This document shows positions 1-8,169 of a stretch of 36,658 nucleotides of DNA, one piece after another. Source of the DNA: Porphyromonadaceae bacterium (GTDB lineage Bacteria > Bacteroidota > Bacteroidia > Bacteroidales > CAMTPD01); NCBI GenBank assembly GCA_003447595.1, contig DLYT01000090.1, positions 37,517 to 74,174 of the forward strand, written 5' to 3'. The notes under the pieces were generated by a model that saw nothing but the letters and a program-made list of their open reading frames with translations, ran no database searches and was not told the origin of the DNA. Position 1 is the first letter of the stretch, and each line of letters begins with the position of its first letter. Made by a program: the position numbers and the translations under genes.

Positions 1-218
1 TTGGTTTATCATCAACAAGGTATATAAAAAACTCATTTCGAAGATCAAAAGTTTTAAAATGTTTTCCTTAAATAACACAAATCCGCATAGCTATCAACCT
101 TTTATAGATTTCTACTACATACATTGAACCGTTGAAGTCGCAGGTTGTCTTACAATTCAAAACACACTATAAATATTATCAAATAGATGTAAACGCTTGC
201 CCGGCGCCACTTGTCTTG

Positions 219-250
219 CTTGTTATATAAATAATTAAAGCGGATCTTTG
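219..250 (+). promoter_or_regulatory. Possible Bacteroidetes-type promoter for the EamA transporter
   Basis: CTTG (219-222), 20 bases, then GATCTTTG (243-250), compared with the consensus TTTG-N19-TAnnTTTG. One mismatch lies in each box. It would start transcription about 15-20 bases upstream of the ATG at 272. The rest of 1-271 shows no gene that I can support. Confidence 0.4.
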
Positions 251-271
251 TAGTGTAATTTTTAATTAAAT

Positions 272-1189
272 ATGAAAAACGTTTGGGGATATCTGTTGGG
301 AATCATTGCCTCTTCTACATTTGGCTTGATCCCTTTGTTTTCGATACCTGTGCTCGAAACAGGTATGAGTGTTGAGTGTTTGCTGTTTTATCGTTATTTC
401 ATTACGGCTGTTCTTGTGGGCGGAATGCTTTTGGCAAGAAAACAAAGTTTTAAAGTGGAACGCAGCCAGATTCCTTCTCTTGCGTTTCTGGTTGGTATAT
501 TCTGTATCACGGCTTTCTTTTTGATCATGTCGTACGAATACATCCCAAGTGGCGTAGCTACAACGATACACTTTTTGTTTCCGATTGTAGTAACCACCCT
601 GATGGTGACCTTCTTTGGCGAACAGTTCTCGCTCTTTACTCTGATTGCTATTGTGGGGGCTATTGCCGGCGTAGCGTTGCTGAGCATGGGCGAAGGTGGT
701 GGCAACATTGCCTTGAAAGGTGTTTTTATGGTGCTTGTTACGGTATTTACCTATGCTATTTATATTGTGGGCGTAAACAAGTCGAAGGTGCAAACGATGA
801 ACGGTCTTTTGCTTACATTTTATGTAACCCTGGGAGCATCGGCTCTTTTCTTTATCTTCACGATGAGTAAAGGTACATGGACGAATATCCCTTCGGTTTC
901 GTCGGGGGTGAATTTATTCTTCCTTGCGTTGGTTCCGACACTGATCTCAAACCTTGCCCTGATCGAAGCCATCAAACGCGTAGGCTCGACAACAACCGCG
1001 ATACTTGGTTCGATGGAACCTGTTACGGCTGTTACGGTAGGTATCTTTGTCTTTGCCGAACCGTTTTCGGTTTCGCAGTTTATGGGCATTGTTTTGATTA
1101 TCGCCGCAGTTACGTTGGTAATCCTTTCCAAACAGTTGAAGCGAAGAATCGACATGCTGGTGAATGCGACTCTAAAAAAAGGTCGCTAA
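272..1189 (+). CDS. EamA/DMT-superfamily membrane transporter
   Basis: A 305-residue, strongly hydrophobic protein with about ten predicted membrane segments, arranged as two EamA-type halves of five helices, as is usual for drug/metabolite transporters. The first half starts with a Trp-Gly-containing helix near residue 5 and has the short basic loop KxxFKVERSQ near residue 70. The second half, near residues 225-250, carries the family's conserved helix (AIKRVGSTTTAILGSMEPVTAV). The C-terminus is basic (KQLKRR, then KKGR), consistent with a cytoplasmic end. Members export or import small metabolites, but the substrate cannot be read from the sequence and neighbours give no clue. It appears to stand alone: 97 bases separate it from the next gene. 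The ATG at 272 sits directly before the first helix. Confidence 0.88.
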   Translation: MKNVWGYLLGIIASSTFGLIPLFSIPVLETGMSVECLLFYRYFITAVLVGGMLLARKQSFKVERSQIPSLAFLVGIFCITAFFLIMSYEYIPSGVATTIHFLFPIVVTTLMVTFFGEQFSLFTLIAIVGAIAGVALLSMGEGGGNIALKGVFMVLVTVFTYAIYIVGVNKSKVQTMNGLLLTFYVTLGASALFFIFTMSKGTWTNIPSVSSGVNLFFLALVPTLISNLALIEAIKRVGSTTTAILGSMEPVTAVTVGIFVFAEPFSVSQFMGIVLIIAAVTLVILSKQLKRRIDMLVNATLKKGR

Positions 1190-1286
1190 GTTCTATTTAT
1201 TAGTACTGTTTAACCCCTTGTCGCAATCATATCCATGGGTGTAGTTGTTTTGTAGGTAATGTCTCGATTATTAAAATGATTACACT

Positions 1287-1805
1287 ATGAATACGAACAA
1301 AGACAAAGTGATGGCAATCTTTAAGGGTTCTGATCATCACATCGGTCCCGAACTAGATGCGTTTCTCACCAATGAGGTAAGTCATCTGTCGTCTGACGAT
1401 CTTGGATACGAAGACGAAGGATTTGCACGAATCTACGAAGTGACGGACGACTTGTTTATCACTCGTGTTACAAATAAAGATGGCTTTAATATCGACTATC
1501 ATGCCGATAACATCGACCAAGCAAAACAAATAGCTATCGATGTGTTATCTACCATTATCGACGATGAAGAAGTAGATGCTGCAGCCTACAAAACGTATGA
1601 AGTAAAGGTACACCACAACAAATCGGAGAGTAATGTACACGACCTCGTGATGCATTTCTCTGACTATGACGATGCCTTTGATTACTTCGAAGAGCTTTGT
1701 GATGAGTATGAGTTGCAGTACAAACCGGGTATGAAAGATGCTTTGGTGGCTGGAAGTGCCGACACTGAGTATACGATAACACTGGATATTGTTGATGTAG
1801 ACTAA
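1287..1805 (+). CDS. Acidic protein of unknown function
   Basis: A 172-residue protein I do not recognise. It is very rich in Asp and Glu (for example IIDDEEVDAAA near residue 95 and FSDYDDAFDYFEELCDEYE near residue 125) and has His-containing stretches (KGSDHHIG near residue 15, VHHNKS near residue 109). There is no signal peptide or membrane segment, so it is probably cytosolic. The pattern of short strands and amphipathic helices repeats loosely in two halves (an 'ITRVTNKDGFNIDYHADN' part and a 'YEVKVHHNKSE' part), suggesting two similar alpha/beta subdomains, which is inference. The frame is open throughout with an ATG start, no Shine-Dalgarno site and no clear promoter. It is followed by a 12-bp inverted repeat. 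Neighbours (transporter, tmRNA) do not suggest a role. Confidence 0.75.
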   Translation: MNTNKDKVMAIFKGSDHHIGPELDAFLTNEVSHLSSDDLGYEDEGFARIYEVTDDLFITRVTNKDGFNIDYHADNIDQAKQIAIDVLSTIIDDEEVDAAAYKTYEVKVHHNKSESNVHDLVMHFSDYDDAFDYFEELCDEYELQYKPGMKDALVAGSADTEYTITLDIVDVD

Positions 1806-1811
1806 ATAAAG

Positions 1812-1882
1812 AATGGCTTTGCACGTTCCGAAAAGTAAGTAATAACCGTATTACCAACACTTGAGAATCTTGCAAAGCCATT
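1812..1882. repeat. 12-bp perfect inverted repeat with 47-base loop
   Basis: AATGGCTTTGCA (1812-1823) and its exact complement TGCAAAGCCATT (1871-1882) enclose 47 bases, which include a smaller imperfect palindrome around TAATAACCGTATTA. It begins seven bases after the stop codon of the acidic protein. No T-run follows on either strand, so it is not a standard intrinsic terminator, although it may still protect or end that transcript. Confidence 0.55.
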
Positions 1883-1954
1883 GTTGTATCTGCTCCTCTC
1901 CTATTCCGCCTCAACAGGAATACAAGATGAGTATTCGAAGGAAACTTCCTCAAA

Positions 1955-1991
1955 ACAAAAAAGCGCTATAAGTCTTTTACTTATAACGCTT
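1955..1991 (-). terminator. Intrinsic terminator of the tmRNA gene
   Basis: On the minus strand, AGCGTTATAAGT and ACTTATAGCGCT form a 12-bp stem with one G-T pair and a five-base loop, followed directly by TTTTTTGTTTTG. It starts about three bases past the mature tmRNA end. Confidence 0.85.
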
Positions 1992-1993
1992 AG

Positions 1994-2390
1994 TGGAGCT
2001 GGAGGGATTCGAACCCTCGTCCAAACGAGGAATTAATTTGCTTTCTACATGTTTATCTTCGCCTTAATTGTCGGGTAAAAGCAAGACCGAAGCCACCAAC
2101 TTTTACCGTATCCTCTTAAGTTTCGCTATCGGCACGAGGAGAGCCTCAAGCTATTTCCGATATTATAGCACCACCGGATCGGAAAGCTTCGGAACAACAG
2201 CATCCGGGTGATGTCTTGTCTCCACAACTGTTGCGGAGATTAAGCACTAATCTACTATGATTCGATTAAGCAGCAAGAGCGTAATTATTTTCGCCAGTTA
2301 AAATTTTGAAGTCTGAGATTTAAGTGCCAGGCTACGAAGCACTACATGCTTACAAACCACTTCTGCCCGCTGTCAAAACCAGTCAACCCC
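1994..2390 (-). ncRNA. ssrA: tmRNA (ssrA)
   Basis: About 397 nt. The 5' end GGGGTTGACTGG (2390 downward) pairs with the 3' end CCAGCTCC to form the tRNA-like acceptor stem, and the T-arm GAGGGTTCGAATCCCTC lies at 1999-2017. The tag reading frame on the minus strand, around 2272-2299, gives Gly-Glu-Asn-Asn-Tyr-Ala-Leu-Ala-Ala then TAA. Its ALAA end is the usual protease-recognised degradation signal. tmRNA with SmpB rescues ribosomes stalled on messages lacking a stop codon. The terminal CCA is not encoded (the genome reads CTA after the discriminator A), so it must be added after transcription. The gene has its own promoter and terminator. Ends are inferred from the acceptor-stem pairing. Confidence 0.95.
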
Positions 2391-2403
2391 GTAGTTTGTC
2401 TTA

Positions 2404-2433
2404 CAAATTTACAAACAATTTCTATGTATCAAA
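2404..2433 (-). promoter_or_regulatory. tmRNA promoter
   Basis: On the minus strand TTTG (2433-2430), 18 bases, then TAAATTTG (2411-2404), a full match to the Bacteroidetes sigma-ABfr boxes. The mature tmRNA begins 13 bases beyond, which leaves a short leader for RNase P to remove. Confidence 0.75.
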
Positions 2434-2462
2434 CAGTCTTCCGTCTTTTTTTATTGTGGAAA

Positions 2463-2502
2463 TGGAGTGTATTCTACTAAAAATAACGTTTCATACACTC
2501 CA
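2463..2502 (-). terminator. Possible terminator hairpin after the alpha/beta hydrolase
   Basis: TGGAGTGTAT (2463-2472) and ATACACTCCA (2493-2502) form a perfect 10-bp stem with a 20-base loop, downstream of the hydrolase stop at 2566. Only a weak T-rich tract follows on the minus strand, so its strength is doubtful. It separates the hydrolase from the tmRNA promoter. Confidence 0.5.
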
Positions 2503-2565
2503 ATTCTATTTATTAACAAAAAGAATGGGCACCAAAAGAACCTGAAGTTCTCATTGACGCATTAT

Positions 2566-3438
2566 CTATTCTGGTGATGTTGCCGATAAGATTCCGATTT
2601 GTTTGAACCAGGAAGCTGCGCGATCGGGCCACTCGTTTACTGCCGCGCCCGTATTGCGTAAACCATAACCATGCCCTCCCTTGGGATAAAGATGCATCTC
2701 GACCGGCACGTTTTGCTGCTTCAATGCATAGTAATAGGCCAAACTGCTATCAATAAAATTGGTATCGTCTTGCGTTTGCACCAACATGGTTGGAGGCGTA
2801 TTTGCTGTAACATCGATTTCGGATGCCAGTTGGAGTGCACTTGCTTCATTGTTTAAATAGGCCGGATACACTAGCAGACAATAATTCGGTTTCAATGATG
2901 AATCACCTTTGGCTTGCCATGCATTCGACGCCATAGCACTGAGGTGTGCTCCGGCCGAAAACCCCATGATCCCTAATTTATTAGGATCGACATGAAGCAT
3001 GGATGCATTCTTTCGGATATAACTGATTGCTTCGTGTACGTCTTCGAGTGCTGCTTCGTGTTTGAGTCTGCCTTCGCGTCGGGGTACCCGATACTTCAAA
3101 AGTATGGCCGTAAAGCCTAATGTGTTGAGCCACTCAGCAATCTCAGTTCCTTCTAGGTCGTAAGCCAAGATATTATATCCGCCACCGGGACAAACCAGCA
3201 TAACCGGGTTCTTTTCCGATTTATTTTTAGCCGGATAAATGGCTATTTGAGGACTGGAGACATTCTCTACACGCAACACAGATTGCCCTCCTACTGTTGC
3301 ACCTTCACTCGAACCGCCTTCTACCAAAACAGCTGTCTCATGAGGAGCCCCTTGAGGGAATAAGTTCACCACTCTTCCTTGAGCCATGGCAAACATAGAC
3401 ATGGATATAAAACCGAACATCAGTATGTATTTTTTCAT
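2566..3438 (-). CDS. Secreted alpha/beta hydrolase (esterase/xylan-esterase-like)
   Basis: A 290-residue alpha/beta-hydrolase of the BD-FAE/acetyl-esterase type. An N-terminal signal peptide (about 19 residues, ending AMA before Gln20) indicates export, with cleavage near AMA/Q. The oxyanion-hole motif CPGGGY lies near residue 83, the nucleophile Ser161 in GFSAG, acidic candidates Asp224/Asp225, and His256 in GGHGYG, so the triad is complete. Family members remove acyl groups from sugars or plant polysaccharides; the exact substrate is not readable here. I chose the ATG at 3438. The longer frame begins with TTG at 3465, inside the terminator of the upstream operon, and would spoil the signal peptide. 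No promoter of the expected type is clear. It lies directly downstream of the glucan operon on the same strand but behind that operon's terminator. Confidence 0.85.
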   Translation of the reverse strand: MKKYILMFGFISMSMFAMAQGRVVNLFPQGAPHETAVLVEGGSSEGATVGGQSVLRVENVSSPQIAIYPAKNKSEKNPVMLVCPGGGYNILAYDLEGTEIAEWLNTLGFTAILLKYRVPRREGRLKHEAALEDVHEAISYIRKNASMLHVDPNKLGIMGFSAGAHLSAMASNAWQAKGDSSLKPNYCLLVYPAYLNNEASALQLASEIDVTANTPPTMLVQTQDDTNFIDSSLAYYYALKQQNVPVEMHLYPKGGHGYGLRNTGAAVNEWPDRAASWFKQIGILSATSPE

Positions 3439-3457
3439 AATATATTTCAACACCTTA

Positions 3458-3522
3458 GAAAACAAAAGAATCCTTGTCTGAGAGTTCTAAGAACAGAACA
3501 AACCCGAGCACAAGGATTCTTT
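3458..3522 (-). terminator. Terminator of the alpha-glucan operon
   Basis: On the minus strand AAAGAATCCTTGT (3522-3510) pairs with ACAAGGATTCTTT (3477-3465) around a loop that itself folds (GTTCT/AGAAC). TTTTGTTTT follows. It ends just before the ATG of the hydrolase at 3438. Confidence 0.8.
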
Positions 3523-3548
3523 CATAACAATATAAACAGATAATTATT

Positions 3549-4847
3549 TTACTTCACACTACGCTTGCGAAGTTTTGTCATTTCATTTCTCAAACGCTCA
3601 ATCTCCTGACCTTGATTACGGATTGTTGTAAGCAAAGAGTTTAGCTCTTCGTTTTCAATTGTTGATGGGTATTGCGCATCAACTCTCGTAATAAAGTCGG
3701 ATAGTATGTTCATATAATTATTGAAAGCATCGTATGGTGTATCGTACGGACTAAAAGCTCGACCGAATGGATCTTTCAATAATTTGGTATTCATATAATA
3801 GAAGTGATCGCTACTTTGCAAATACAACCAGTCTTGCTTGATACGACGATCGTTGCACAAACGTACACGTTCTCCAATCTCATATAGTTTACGGAATGCC
3901 TCTTGTTGTAGGATATTTCCCATCCATGAGCTGGTATCGCGCTCTTCATCAACCCATGAAATCGGATATGCCGCCGAAAGATGTCCTACAGGCTTATGAG
4001 AGGCAAACACTTCCGATGGTGTTGCAAACGTGATACCATACTGTTCCGCATAACGAGGGAGTGCTTTGAAGAAATCAAAGATTCCTGTTTCGGCAGGCTG
4101 TAATGAGCCCAACGTTTCGTAGTTCATAAACAGATTGATTACCTCTTCTTCCTGTGGAGTATTGGCAATCCATGACATGTACTTGTCTGCGGTAAGTGGA
4201 TATTCGCTCCAGTTATAATTGCCGAAACGTGCCGACAAGTCTTCGCAGAAGCGAGGGTTTCTCATCAACAAATGCAGCTTCGGAACTACTGATGAAGCAT
4301 AAACATAATTAGGACTCTTCCATCCTAATATGTGCTTTGCCCCTTCGGTAATGACTCCTCGATAACCCATTTCATTGAGAAGTAAGGCTATGTCGTCATC
4401 GTAAATAAGCTCTGTATTTCTAAATACGCGCGGTTTCTTTCCAAACAGCGATTCGATCTTTTTGCTGTGTGCTTCTACTTGCAGTTTAAATTCCTCTACA
4501 TCTACAAGTGAAGACAATGAATGTGCATAGGTTTCTGATAAGAACTCTACACATCCTGTTTTTGCAAGCTCTTTGAAGCTATCTATTACTTCAGGAACGT
4601 ATATCTCTAATTGCTCCAACGCCAATCCTGAAATAGAGTAAGCAACTTTAAACTGCTTATCACTCGATTGAATCATTTCGAGCATCAATTGATTGGCCGG
4701 AAGATAACAACTTTCGGCAATGCGACGTATCACATCTTCATTGCTAAAATCGTCATAATAGTAGTGGTCGTTTCCAATATCAAAGAATCTATATCTCTTC
4801 AATCGAAAAGGTTGATGTATCTGGAAATAAAAACAAATTGTCTTCAT
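3549..4847 (-). CDS. GH57 alpha-amylase-like protein
   Basis: A 432-residue glycoside hydrolase family 57 protein, third gene of the glucan operon, 14 bases after the glycosyltransferase. GH57 conserved regions are visible in order: IHQP at residues 10-13, GCVEFLSETYAH at 98-109, FRNTELIY with the expected nucleophile Glu146, and FMNYETLG at about 240-247. In catalytically proven GH57 alpha-amylases this last region reads Asp-Tyr-Glu and the Asp is the proton donor; here it is Asn242 (codon AAC at 4124-4122). Family studies describe 'alpha-amylase-like' GH57 proteins that lack catalytic residues, and this looks like one that keeps the nucleophile and has lost the acid. The C-terminal 30 residues form a probable coiled coil (heptad-like NQGQEIERLRNEMTKLRK). 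No signal peptide, hence cytoplasmic. It may act on, or merely bind, glycogen-like alpha-glucan. Confidence 0.88.
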   Translation of the reverse strand: MKTICFYFQIHQPFRLKRYRFFDIGNDHYYYDDFSNEDVIRRIAESCYLPANQLMLEMIQSSDKQFKVAYSISGLALEQLEIYVPEVIDSFKELAKTGCVEFLSETYAHSLSSLVDVEEFKLQVEAHSKKIESLFGKKPRVFRNTELIYDDDIALLLNEMGYRGVITEGAKHILGWKSPNYVYASSVVPKLHLLMRNPRFCEDLSARFGNYNWSEYPLTADKYMSWIANTPQEEEVINLFMNYETLGSLQPAETGIFDFFKALPRYAEQYGITFATPSEVFASHKPVGHLSAAYPISWVDEERDTSSWMGNILQQEAFRKLYEIGERVRLCNDRRIKQDWLYLQSSDHFYYMNTKLLKDPFGRAFSPYDTPYDAFNNYMNILSDFITRVDAQYPSTIENEELNSLLTTIRNQGQEIERLRNEMTKLRKRSVK

Positions 4848-4861
4848 AATATCTATTCTTT

Positions 4862-6130
4862 CTATACTCTTGATTTGATGATTTTATCATAGATCGCACG
4901 CACTTTCATTCCTGCATACTCCCATTTGATTTCGTCTACTTCTCTTTTGCCTTCATCTTGCAAGAATTGAGCCATTGCAGGATAAGTGATAATCGAATAC
5001 ATTGCATCAGCCATGGCTTCAATATCCCAATAGTCTACTTTTATTGCATGATCTAAGATCTCTGCACATCCCGACTGCTTTGAGATGATGGTTGGAATCC
5101 CGCATTGCATTGCTTCGAGTGGTGAAATCCCAAAAGGTTCGGATACCGATGGCATTACATAAACGTCGCTACTTTTCAACATTTCATATACTTGCTTTCC
5201 TTTTAGAAACCCGGTAAAATGAAACTTATCAGAAATATTTCGCTTTGCTGCCAACTGTATCATCTTATCCATCATATCTCCACTTCCCGCCATCACAAAA
5301 CGTACGTTCTCTGCTTTTTGGAGAACTTTTGCTGCTGCTTCGACAAAGTATTCAGGTCCTTTTTGCATCGTGATACGCCCAAGAAACGTAATCACTTTAT
5401 CTTTTGTTCCTTTCTTTGACTCAATGGCGAGCATTTCAGGACTCATTGGTTCTACCGCATTGTGTACGGTGGTTACTTTTGACGGATCTTGATGGTACTT
5501 TTCAATTACAGTGCGACGGGTAAGGTCGCTAACTGTGATTATATGATCGGCATTGTCCATTCCATCTTTTTCAATCCCGTAAACTGTTGGATTCACATTT
5601 CCTCGGCTTCGGTCAAAGTCTGTTGCATGTACATGCACAACTAATGGCTTACCTGTTACTTTCTTGGCGTGAATACCCGCTGGATATGTAAGCCAGTCAT
5701 GTGAGTGAATCACATCACATTCGTACGTTCGCGCAATTACTCCGGCAACAATTGAGTAGTTATTAATTTCTTCAAGTAGGTTGTCGGGATATCTACCCGA
5801 AAACTCAATACATCCAAGATCATTGGTATAACGGTATGAGAAGTCAGCGTAAATATGCTCTCTCAACTTGAAGTATTCTTCCGGATTCATATATTTACCC
5901 AATCTATGGGCTACATAGTCATAATCAACATCCTTCCATACAATTGGAGTATTACCTGCCCCAAGTATATTCAAGAAGCTTTTGTCTTCGTCTCCCCAAG
6001 GTTTCGGTATTACAAAACGGATCTCCATATCATCCTGCTTTGCCATTCCTTTGGTTAGTCCATAACTGGCTGTTCCAAGCCCGCCTAATATATGTGGCGG
6101 AAACTCCCAGCCAAACATTAAAGCTTTCAT
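4862..6130 (-). CDS. GT4-type glycosyltransferase, probable alpha-glucan/glycogen synthase
   Basis: A 422-residue GT-B glycosyltransferase. The N-terminal donor/acceptor loop EFPPHILGGLGTAS (about residues 9-22) carries the Gly-Gly-Leu found in glycogen-synthase-like enzymes. DVIHSHDW sits near residue 140 and the C-terminal nucleotide-sugar site has FLGRI (near 250) and the EX7E motif EPFGISPLE (near 330). No signal peptide or membrane helix. It lies between a debranching enzyme and a GH57 protein, with gaps of 14 bases on each side, so it is co-transcribed. Context argues for chain elongation of cytoplasmic glycogen, with NDP-glucose as the likely donor; the donor is inference. It is shorter than the classical GlgA (about 480 residues) and closer to GT4 than to GT5 in its motifs. 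Confidence 0.85.
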   Translation of the reverse strand: MKALMFGWEFPPHILGGLGTASYGLTKGMAKQDDMEIRFVIPKPWGDEDKSFLNILGAGNTPIVWKDVDYDYVAHRLGKYMNPEEYFKLREHIYADFSYRYTNDLGCIEFSGRYPDNLLEEINNYSIVAGVIARTYECDVIHSHDWLTYPAGIHAKKVTGKPLVVHVHATDFDRSRGNVNPTVYGIEKDGMDNADHIITVSDLTRRTVIEKYHQDPSKVTTVHNAVEPMSPEMLAIESKKGTKDKVITFLGRITMQKGPEYFVEAAAKVLQKAENVRFVMAGSGDMMDKMIQLAAKRNISDKFHFTGFLKGKQVYEMLKSSDVYVMPSVSEPFGISPLEAMQCGIPTIISKQSGCAEILDHAIKVDYWDIEAMADAMYSIITYPAMAQFLQDEGKREVDEIKWEYAGMKVRAIYDKIIKSRV

Positions 6131-6144
6131 AACATTTACTTCTT

Positions 6145-8088
6145 TTATTCGAGATTACATTTCTTGAGATAATCCAATACACGCAGTATTGAAGCTACAT
6201 TCATTGCAAAGGAGATTGCACCACGCCCCGAGAATGGAGGATTGCCATCAAAAACTTCAGAGAGTGTTCCCACACAGTGCAACTGCATTTCTTCTTCAAG
6301 GCCAATTAGCATTCGCTCTACAAAAGAAACGCCACTTTGACCAAATACATTGATATATGCTTCGAGGTAGAATCCAAACAACCATGGCCAAGCCGTTCCT
6401 TGATGATAAGCCAAGTCTCTTTCAACCTGAGCTCCTACGTAATAAGGGTTATATCCTTCGCTTTTTGGACTTAAGGATCTTAATCCCTTTGGTGTAAGAA
6501 GTTCTTTTGTTATGTAATCAAGAACAGTTCGCTTTTCATGACGATTGAGTGGTGAATAGTCTAATGCGATAGCAAAAACCATGTTCGGTCTTACACTCCA
6601 ATCAACGATATTACCATCAACTGAGTCAAATAAATATCCGTATTGATTGATAAATGTACTTTTGAAGGATGCTTTTACAATATCCATGAGACCTTCAATA
6701 ACCGAAGTATCTGCTCCATCGCGATGGATCAATAGGTCTTTGTAAAAACCTAGGGCATTATACCACAAAGCATTTACCTCTACAATACAACCGCAACGTT
6801 TTACTACCGGAGCTCCATTAAACGTAGAATTCATCCAAGTGCAAGCCCTATTCTCTGCTTGAACATACAATAGTCCGTTTTCTTGTTCTCGCATCAACGG
6901 ATGCTTTTGCTCACGAATATATCGAATGGCCTCTTCTACAAAGTCTCCATATAGTTGAATACACTTTTCCCAACCTTGAGTCTTTGCATATTGTTGAATA
7001 GCCCAAATAGCCCAAAGCAATACGTCGGGATCATCGATCTCTTCAATCACCGGATCCATATCTCCTGTTTCCATAAAGTTACGAAGTGCCGGAATCGCTG
7101 TGGCCATTATTTTATGATAACGCATCGAATCGTCCAAACAAAGAGTACATCCTGGAAGCGAAACAAATAAATCGCGCGCACGAACACCAAACCATGGATA
7201 ACCGGCAAGAATGTAAGCATCTGTTTCTTTTAGTCTGAAATAGAATTGTTGCGCTGCATTCTTTAAGCAGTTAAAGAAGTTGGAACGTGGAGTTCTGTTG
7301 TGTGCCTCCGAGTCAAACATGAATCGTAATCGACGTGGTTTTGCAACTTCATCCCCAGCAGAGAAGATTACGCTTTCTCCTTTTTTTATTGGAACTTCAA
7401 AATAACCCGGAACATACAAGTCTTCTTGATAAGGATATCCTCGTTCTTGTTCCTTTGGATACTCAACCCCATAATACCAATCGGGTGTGGAAACAAAATT
7501 TGCTTTCTTACTAAACTGCATATACAAATCGGGATACCCTTCGTACATACAGGTTTTTATTCCGTTTTCAACTGGTTCTATTGATTTGTTCACATAATCG
7601 TTTGCATACGAAAGTGTTTTTACACTTCTAAAGGCCAAGAATGGTCTAAAGCGCAATGTTGTTGGCGAATGCGCTTCGAGTAATGTGTATTTTATCAATA
7701 TTCGGTTTTCGAACAATGAAAATATTTTTTCTTTGGCCAGAATTACACCACCAACTCTATAGATGGTGCGGGGTACAATGTCACAATTGAACTCTCGAAT
7801 GTATTTATGACCTTTGGGGCTATAGTTTTCTCCGGCATACTTGTGTAAGCCTAAATTAAACTCAGCTCCGTGTTGTATCACCGTTTCATCAAGTGATGAC
7901 AACAACACATGATTGTCTTTGCCTAGATTATTCACAGGCATTACCAACAAACCATGGTATTTACGCGTATTACAGTCAACAATTGATGTGCAGTGATAAG
8001 CTCCTTTTCGATTAGTTCTTAAAACTTCCCGAGTAAGGGACTCAGAAAGATTAATCATCAACGTTCTGTCGAATTTAAGATAACTCAT
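6145..8088 (-). CDS. Glycogen debranching enzyme family protein (amylo-alpha-1,6-glucosidase-like)
   Basis: A 647-residue protein, first gene of the glucan operon. The N-terminal GDE domain (roughly residues 15-230, with TNRKGAYHCTS and KYHGLL) is followed by the C-terminal (alpha/alpha)6-barrel glucosidase domain. Family landmarks include NALWYNALGFYKDLL (near 440), GYLFDSVDG then RPNMVFAI (near 500), YHQGTAWPWLFG (near 560) and LSEVFDGNPPFSGRG (near 605). The family normally hydrolyses alpha-1,6 glucose stubs at glycogen branch points. Two departures matter: the usual TWMD reads TWMN here (Asn420, codon at 6831-6829), and the late 'GCxAQAWS' segment reads GAISFAMN. The TWMD aspartate corresponds, as far as I recall, to the acid catalyst of eukaryotic debranching enzyme, so activity is uncertain. 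Cytoplasmic. A strong promoter lies 51 bases upstream. Confidence 0.88.
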   Translation of the reverse strand: MSYLKFDRTLMINLSESLTREVLRTNRKGAYHCTSIVDCNTRKYHGLLVMPVNNLGKDNHVLLSSLDETVIQHGAEFNLGLHKYAGENYSPKGHKYIREFNCDIVPRTIYRVGGVILAKEKIFSLFENRILIKYTLLEAHSPTTLRFRPFLAFRSVKTLSYANDYVNKSIEPVENGIKTCMYEGYPDLYMQFSKKANFVSTPDWYYGVEYPKEQERGYPYQEDLYVPGYFEVPIKKGESVIFSAGDEVAKPRRLRFMFDSEAHNRTPRSNFFNCLKNAAQQFYFRLKETDAYILAGYPWFGVRARDLFVSLPGCTLCLDDSMRYHKIMATAIPALRNFMETGDMDPVIEEIDDPDVLLWAIWAIQQYAKTQGWEKCIQLYGDFVEEAIRYIREQKHPLMREQENGLLYVQAENRACTWMNSTFNGAPVVKRCGCIVEVNALWYNALGFYKDLLIHRDGADTSVIEGLMDIVKASFKSTFINQYGYLFDSVDGNIVDWSVRPNMVFAIALDYSPLNRHEKRTVLDYITKELLTPKGLRSLSPKSEGYNPYYVGAQVERDLAYHQGTAWPWLFGFYLEAYINVFGQSGVSFVERMLIGLEEEMQLHCVGTLSEVFDGNPPFSGRGAISFAMNVASILRVLDYLKKCNLE

Positions 8089-8138
8089 TAATCAAATTAT
8101 TTACGACAAATGGTTTTTTAATTTTTTATTAATTCCTT

Positions 8139-8169
8139 CAAATGTATTAAACAATAATAATAATACAAA
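8139..8169 (-). promoter_or_regulatory. Promoter of the alpha-glucan operon
   Basis: On the minus strand TTTG (8169-8166), exactly 19 bases, then TACATTTG (8146-8139), a perfect match to the Bacteroidetes consensus. It predicts a leader of roughly 45 bases before the ATG at 8088. Confidence 0.8.

Noticed and set aside
266..793. Long minus-strand frame opposite the EamA gene
   Set aside because: The product is low-complexity, polar and His/Gln/Asn-rich, and lies opposite a clear transporter gene; a shadow frame.
1555..1953. 132-codon minus-strand frame opposite the acidic protein
   Set aside because: Composition is unnatural (His, Arg and Gln rich), it is antisense to an intact frame, and it overlaps the inverted repeat.
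3439..3465. TTG start of the alpha/beta hydrolase
   Set aside because: It lies in the terminator of the preceding operon and would put extra charged residues before the signal peptide.
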